Assembly: GCF_001949145.1 (NCBI RefSeq) | Contig: NW_019091544.1 | Coordinates: 515,620-551,120 of the forward strand | DNA: 35,501 nt | Direction: 5' to 3' | Source: Acanthaster planci | Lineage: Eukaryota; Echinodermata; Asteroidea; Valvatida; Acanthasteridae | Shown here: piece by piece, positions 30,201 through 35,501 of the stretch | Layout: the number at the start of each line of letters is the position of its first letter | How positions within the stretch are numbered: position 1 is the stretch's first letter | Made by a program: the position numbers and the translations under genes | Notes under the pieces: model-generated | What the model was told of the DNA's origin: nothing | Databases searched by the model: none | The model's input: the letters and a program-made list of their open reading frames with translations, nothing else

Positions 30201-31280
30201 CTCCTGCACTGTACATGTTACTCAACCGTTCCCCAAGTAAATCGTGTTAAAATTGCGCAGTAGCAGCATTCCAGTCGGTAAACCAATGTTGGTAGCCTTT
30301 GAACATCGTTTTTATACCAAAATTTAATTTTTTTTGCCGACTCGCAGGTGTACGGCCAAGTGCGTCAACCACAAACCAGAGCCTTTTTTATTGTGGCCTA
30401 ATCAACGCACAGGGTTAGGTTTACAAGTTTATGACGCGTTCCATATACATGCTCATTGGCCAAGCGACACATACGTCAACTATTTGCATAAAACAATCCC
30501 ATGTACATCCACAAATTGGCATAAATGGGCCTAATCAGAAAGCACCTTTCTGTATACATTTATTTACGTCACACTTTCAAGTGACGTCTCAACTGCGCTC
30601 TTTCTGTTGTCCAATTAGATGACTTTATTTTGATGATGTAGCCGGCCTCAACTAACGAGACACAGTTTTTCAGTGTTAGGAAGACCGATTTCGGTACTTC
30701 AGTTTTAGGCTTGGTGCAGGCTGGTTGACCTTTCATCTGTGAGGTCGGTGCTTTAAGTAGAGAGACAAGTCTCTGCTCTTTCCAACGGTACCAGACTTGG
30801 CACCTACACATGGAGTATAGTCACACACAAAAGCACTCTCCACCAAACAAAAATGACCCATGAATGGACAACATTTTAAACAACAAATGACAGAGTGAAC
30901 ATCTGTTTTGTCAAAATGATGTGTATGAGTGGTTTCTGTATAGGGATGCCATCCTTACTGACATGCATACACAATGTTGAAAAGCAATAATTTTGATTTC
31001 TTTATTTTGTCCTGTGACATTGACTTCTGCGTAAAACTTAAGGCTTGTTGTTACATTCTGTGACTTGATTCAGTAACCAAGTTGCTGTGCAAGTCAATTT
31101 CTTTGTTATAAAGATAATCACTTGCTTTTTGGCACGTGATTAAGAAGGGGTGTTGCATACCTGTGTACAAAAATTATTTCTATGTAGTAAATTTTTTTGT
31201 GTGGCCTTTGATAGAAGTTGCAAGTTTCTTTTGCTGTCCAGTGTAGTTAGATAGATATAAAATCGTTTCTGCGGAAGAGT
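27300..31280. other. Long host non-coding stretch, no gene supported
   Basis: AT-rich sequence with many AATAAA-like hexamers and no exon that can be recognised. 30420-30620 is comparatively GC-rich with CCAAT-type (cattggccaag, gtccaattag) and CRE-like (gtgacgtct) boxes and could be a promoter, but no adjacent gene is visible. The 83-codon frame at 27614 follows a cctacag acceptor-like site yet matches nothing. Confidence 0.4.
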
Positions 31281-31543
31281 ATAAGGTCCACTTGTCAAAA
31301 AAAACTCGCTGCGGCGAGTTACTATCTCGTCGCTGCGATTTAATTATCTGGCCGCAGCGTGTTAGTCACGTGGACATTTGATGATACAGGACCCTTATAA
31401 GGAGAGCAGTCGGAATCATTGGTCTGGTATACAGACTGATACGCAGCGAGGTGAACTAGTTTTAGCAAACTCGCCACGGCGCGATAGTAAGTCGCAGCGG
31501 CGAGATAGTATCTCGAATAATTTTTTTTGCAAGTGACCCTTAT
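31281..31543. mobile_element. 263-bp inverted-repeat MITE with TCGC(C/T)GC motifs
   Basis: The left arm (ataaggtccacttgtcaaaa, then actcgctgcggcgagttact) and the complement of the right arm (ataagggtcacttgcaaaaa, then ctatctcgccgctgcgactt) are alike over about 80-100 bp with a few shifts. Subterminal ctcgctgcggcgag-type motifs repeat in each arm in both orientations. Non-coding. The symmetrical centre holds ccttataagg. Family not identified. Confidence 0.75.
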
Positions 31544-31552
31544 GCGCTTCCG

Positions 31553-31860
31553 TATTTTTCTAGCCCTACTCTTAACTTTGCAAATTCGTACATATTTGAC
31601 CCTACCGCATTCGGTGCATCTCGATGTTTTCTGCCATGAATTACAACATAGCCGAAGCTTTAAAAATCTTAATTTTTTAAGAAATCAATTCCTCCATAGT
31701 CCAAGACTCAAATTGTGCAGGTATTAAGAGATTTTGCTATTTAGACAGATAGAGCCTTTTCGTAGCCCTAGTTGAACTTTAATAATAATTCATATATATT
31801 TCACCCTATCTCCTTTGCTGCATTCCTATGTTTTCCCCTTGAATTCTGTCACAGTGTGAC
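31553..31860. repeat. Old ~202-bp direct duplication
   Basis: ttttctagccctactcttaa at 31556 and ttttcgtagccctagttgaa at 31757 begin segments that stay alignable for about 100 bp (atatttgaccctacc versus atatttcaccctatc, ctcgatgttttctgcc versus ttcctatgttttcccc). Identity about 65-70 percent, so the call is tentative. Confidence 0.45.
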
Positions 31861-31899
31861 TTCTATTTCGGTAAATGCAGGAGTATAACTTATTCCTTT

Positions 31900-32420
31900 T
31901 TTATATAATGGCAGAGTCCAGAAAATTCTTTATTTATGCAAATGAGACATGGTTATTTCTTTGCTTGAGTGATTGACATGCTGTGTGTATAGTATACTGT
32001 TAATGGGTATACATGTACATTGTACATGTAGACACACAGGAACATGCAGCACTACTGGGCAGACACACCCAAGTTGGTAATAAAAGCATAGGTTGCAAAG
32101 CATTCCAGCTTTCAAATGAGAAGAAACTGCACCAGCTGGAAAACTGTGTAAAGTCTGTTTTCTTTTATTATACACATTTATTGAGGAATTACATTGTAAT
32201 GAGCATATCCTGTATCTTATATGGTACCATTTTGATTAAGATTTTGGAGGGAAATTCAAAGCTGTCCTACTTATATATGTATGTTTGGCTCAAATAGAGA
32301 ACTCAGAATGTTGTAGTGTGTATTTACTATATTGATTGTTTTACAGAACTGATCTACACACACTTGAAGCTCTTTTGTTTGTATTTCAAAAAAGTTCCCT
32401 GGTAGGGGTCAGCATGTGAG
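31900..32420. other. Host non-coding DNA
   Basis: No gene seen; a tacatgtacattgtacatgt palindromic run lies at 32009-32029. Frames are short and unsupported. Confidence 0.4.
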
Positions 32421-32690
32421 TGGACTCAGTCCACAGTGCAGCTTGTGTGGCAACAAAATGAGATACCTAGCTACGGTGGCCGGACCAAGGGGGGTTCCCT
32501 ACTGAGTGGACACTGTCCTGTGTGGACACCCGCATTCGGTGTGGACATTGTCCTTGGTGGACGTCATCCGAGGCGGTCCTTGTCCTGCTTGGATAAATCA
32601 CATTCTGCAAGGACCCTTGTTGTGGGCACACTCTCTTTTGTAAACTCTCCTGTGTGGACCTATCCTGCATGGTAACCCCTTGCCTGTGTG
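32420..32690. repeat. Degenerate tgtggacactgtcctg-type short repeat
   Basis: Many variants of gtggac(a/g) with tgtcct/tgtccttg recur at about 18-22 bp spacing (tgtggacactgtcctg, gtgtggacattgtccttg, gtggacctatcctgcatgg). The period is irregular. Frames on both strands here are by-products. Confidence 0.55.
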
Positions 32691-32980
32691 GCTAAAACAA
32701 CCAAGTACTGCTGGAACTGATGTGTGGCTGTAAAGGCCCCCATGACTTCAAGGTCAGGGACATCACGGTTTCGACCATGGCGCATACAGTTAAATGTAGA
32801 CAAACACAACATCTGAAGTCCTGCCCTCTTAGTGAACTTTCCAACAGGGATTCGGACTGTTTATTATATTGGTGGTGGGTTAAAATTATAATAATTAGTT
32901 GATATCCCTGGTAGTATTAAAGACCATATGGGAACTAAATGGGCCCGTAATGGGCCAACATATGGATCCCGGGTTAGGGT
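32691..32980. other. Non-coding junction before the satellite
   Basis: No gene seen. The first telomere-like gggttagggttag appears at 32971, leading into the satellite. Confidence 0.4.
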
Positions 32981-33290
32981 TAGAAGGGGTGTCCCCGTTC
33001 GGTGAGCCTGAACTACTTTTGACTCCCGTAACCTTTGACCTTGAAACTTCTAGGAAAGTTAGCAGAACTCTTCATCTACCCTGTGTTTTAGTTTGAGAGT
33101 CATAGGTCAAAAGGTCACAGAGTTATGGCATTTTCACCGAGGACTCTTTTTTGTGGCCCCTTGAAAAATTTACTGAAAATGACTTGCAATACAGGTTCAG
33201 ATATGTTTTGCACCCGAATCAGGTCAAGGGCTATCTTTTGGGACCCCAAAATTCTTATGCTTTTCTTTGTTTGGGGAAACTGACCGGAAG

Positions 33291-33298
33291 TGACGTCA
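33291..33298. promoter_or_regulatory. TGACGTCA palindrome conserved in every satellite unit
   Basis: The full CRE-type palindrome TGACGTCA occurs at 33291-33298, 34185-34192 and 35088-35095, at the same place in each unit, always as gacgtcataactttg. A second atgacgtc is at 33603 and 34494 but is lost in unit 3. Conserved within the array simply by homogenisation, or because it is bound; activity unknown. Confidence 0.5.
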
Positions 33299-34580
33299 TA
33301 ACTTTGATATTGTACGAGATACGAGGATGGAGTCTGAGAGAAAGTTGTTCGCCTTGAGACACTCTTTCGAATGGTACCACTTTATATCCTGTCAGGTGTT
33401 CCCTTTAGGCTGGGTATAGGGAGGAGGCATAGGGTATGTGTATTATTGCATAGGGCCTTGGCGCCAGTTTTTCAAAGTATAAAGTTTGTACACAACCAAA
33501 GGGGAAAGCTTAAATCGGCTAAAACCGTTGAACCGCGAGCCCAATGCGAACCAAATTTATACGAAAGAAAGAGTGTCTGCTTGTGATCGTGTACGTAGAA
33601 GTATGACGTCTGAGGTTTATTTGTTGAGCTTTTATAAAGGATTTTCATGTGCCGTTTCCGGATATGTACAAAACGTATGGGTGTGTGCAAAAGGCATGGG
33701 GATTTGCCAAAAAGACTAAGTACAATGCAGAAAAAAGGTCACTTTGGACCTATCAGAAAATGATCAGACGGCTGTAGTACGTGTAAAAAAGCATGTTAAA
33801 TGTTACTTTTTGGACTAGTTCTACCTGGACAGTTGGGGTTAAAGGGGCTAGGGGTAGAGGGGTTAGGGTTAGAAGGGGTGTCCCCGTTCGGTGACCCTGC
33901 ATAACTTTTGACTCCTTTGACTTTTGACCTTCAATCTTTCTGGAAAGGTTGTGCAACTCTTCATCTACCTTGTGTATACGTTTAAAGGTCATAGGCCAAA
34001 GGGTAACGGAGTTATGCCTTTTTCCCCGAGGGCTTTATTTTTTTGGTGACCCCTTGAAAAATCACTGAAAATGACTCGCGATCCAGGTTTGGATATATTT
34101 TGCATCCGAATCAGGCCACAGGCTATCTTTTGGGACCCCAAAAAATCTTATGTTTTTCTTTTTTTTTTGAAAAGTGTCCAGAAATGACGTCATAACTTTG
34201 GTGTTTTACGAGATACGAGGTTGGAGTCTCTCAGAAAGTTGTTTGCCTTGAGGTACGCTTTTGAATGGTGCCACTTTATATCCTGTGGGTGTTCTCTTTA
34301 GGCTGGGTATAGAGTAGAGCCATAGGGTATGTGTATTAATGCATCGGGCCTTAGCGCCAGTTTTTCGAGTATAAAGTTTGTACACAACCTATGTGGAAGA
34401 CAAATCGGCTATAACAGTTGAACCGCGACCCCAATGGGAACCAAATTTATACGAAAGGAGGAATGTCTGCTTGTGAAAGTTTACAGAGATGAATGACGTC
34501 TCAAGTTTATTTGTTTAGTTGTTATAAGGGATTTTCATGTGCCGTTTCCCGACATGTACAAAATGTATGGTGTGTACAAA

Positions 34581-34770
34581 AGGGTTAAGGTGTTAGGGGG
34601 TTAGGTTTAGGGGGTTAGAGGGTTAGGGGTCTTTGGGTAAGGGGGTTAGGGTTAGGGGTTAGGGTAAGGGTTTAGGGTTAGGGTTAGGGGTGGGGTTAGG
34701 GTTAGGGTTGGGGTTAGGGTAAGGGCTAGGGGTTAGGGTTAGTGGTTAGGGGTGAGGTTAGGGTTAGGGT
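34581..34770 (+). repeat. Degenerate TTAGGG telomere-like array between satellite units
   Basis: About 190 bp of ggttaggg/ggttaggggt variants (at least 20 hexamer-like units) separate unit 2 from unit 3. A short form lies at 33835-33869 before unit 2 and a remnant at 32971-32980 before unit 1. The G-rich strand points toward the window's right end. Confidence 0.9.
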
Positions 34771-35501
34771 TAGAAGGGGTGTCCCCGTTTGGTGACCCTG
34801 AATTACTTTTGACTCCTGTAATCTTTGACCTTGAAACTCTTAGGAAAGTTAGCACAACTCTTTATCTACTTTGTGTTTAAGTTTGAGGGTCATAGGTCAT
34901 AGGGTCATGGAGTTATGCCTTTTTCCCCGAGGGCTTTATTTTTTTGGTGACCCCTTGAAGAATCACTGAAAATGACTCGAGATCCAGGTTTGGATGTATT
35001 TTGCATCCGATTTAGGCCACAGGCTATCTTCTGGGACCCAAAAAATTTCTTATGTTTTTCTTTATTTTTCAAAAAATTGACCGGAAGTGACGTCATAACT
35101 TTGGTGTGTACGAGATACGAAAATGGAGTCTCAGAGAAAGTTGTTCGCCTTGAGCTACTCTTTCGAATGGTGCCACTTTATATCCTGTGGGGTGTTCCCT
35201 TTAGGCTGGGTATAGAGTAGAGCCGTAGGGTATGTGTATTAATGCATGGGGCCTTAGCGCCAGTTTTTCAAAGTATAAAGTTTGTACACAGCCTAAGGGG
35301 AAGACTTAAATCGGCTATAACTGTTAAACCGCTACCCCAATGTGAACCAAATTTATACAAAAGAAAGAGTGTCTGCTTGTGGTCGTTTACGTAGAAGTAT
35401 GGCAACTCAAGTATATCTCTTTAGTTGTTACAATGGAGTTTCATTTGGCCAGTTTCCAGACGTGTACAAAACATATAGTTATGTACAAAAGTGTTAGGGT
35501 T

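Larger units (their letters stand above)
32981..35501 (+). repeat. ~0.9-kb tandem satellite, 2 full units and 1 partial
   Basis: Units begin tagaaggggtgtccccgtt at 32981, 33870 and 34771 (periods 889 and 901 bp). Shared blocks include gtgacgtcataactttg, gtacgagatacga, ggctgggtatag and ccaaatttatac. Each unit is preceded by TTAGGG-type sequence. The last unit runs to the window end, where gtgttagggtt begins the next boundary, so the array continues. Estimated identity between units is 80-85 percent by eye. Confidence 0.92.

Noticed and set aside
30569-30811. Minus-strand 80-codon frame near a GC-rich, CCAAT-containing region
   Set aside because: No domain, no splice structure and no transcript evidence; the promoter-like boxes alone are too common to rely on.
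33151-35220. Open frames within satellite units as a repeated gene
   Set aside because: The frames differ between units in start, end and phase, and unit 2 has none of comparable length, so there is no conserved protein.

Overview
The window looks like nuclear DNA of an animal, probably a marine invertebrate. Three things point that way: a spliced C-terminal end of an MBOAT1/2-type lysophospholipid acyltransferase gene with canonical GT/AG introns, many transposon families with target-site duplications, and TTAGGG-type telomere-like repeats. The exact phylum cannot be told from the sequence. There is one assembly gap (72 N at 14299-14370).

Region 1 (about 1-10600) is a decayed virus-like element of the Maverick/Polinton kind. 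Its parts are a retrovirus-type (RVE) integrase on the minus strand at the left end (391-1377). A plus-strand block follows (1394-6176): a small membrane protein, a small helical protein, a tiny basic peptide, a double-jelly-roll-type major capsid candidate, an FtsK/HerA-type packaging ATPase, an HNH-like zinc protein, two further small proteins and a coiled-coil/membrane protein. A minus-strand block converges on it (6236-10547): a Pro-rich membrane tail, a probable virion protein, a helical/hydrophobic protein, two or three unknown proteins, a CxxC-rich protein and a possible Rpb6/omega-like RNA polymerase subunit. Most genes carry stops or frameshifts, so the copy is dead. No protein-primed DNA polymerase B or protease was recognised, so the copy is either right-truncated or of a PolB-less type. 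A perfect 46-bp palindrome lies at 81-126.

Region 2 (10600-21350) is host DNA with a few tandem repeats, a long-inverted-repeat (foldback-type) transposon at 16949-18918 with a 6-bp target duplication, two copies of one TA-flanked MITE family (16507-16664 and 19821-20571), and the last three MBOAT exons (19012-20812). The second MITE ends 18 bases before the last exon, so it supplies most of that intron's 3' splice region.

Region 3 (21352-about 26560) is a nearly full-length but dead DIRS-type tyrosine-recombinase retrotransposon. It has inverted terminal repeats, an 89-bp internal complementary region, and recognisable RT, RNase H and tyrosine recombinase remains.

Region 4 (26560-32980) is mostly non-coding host DNA with two MITE-like inverted-repeat elements and weak repeats. 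Region 5 (32981-35501) is a tandem satellite of about 0.9 kb (two full units and one partial) punctuated by degenerate TTAGGG arrays, suggesting a subtelomeric or interstitial-telomeric location.
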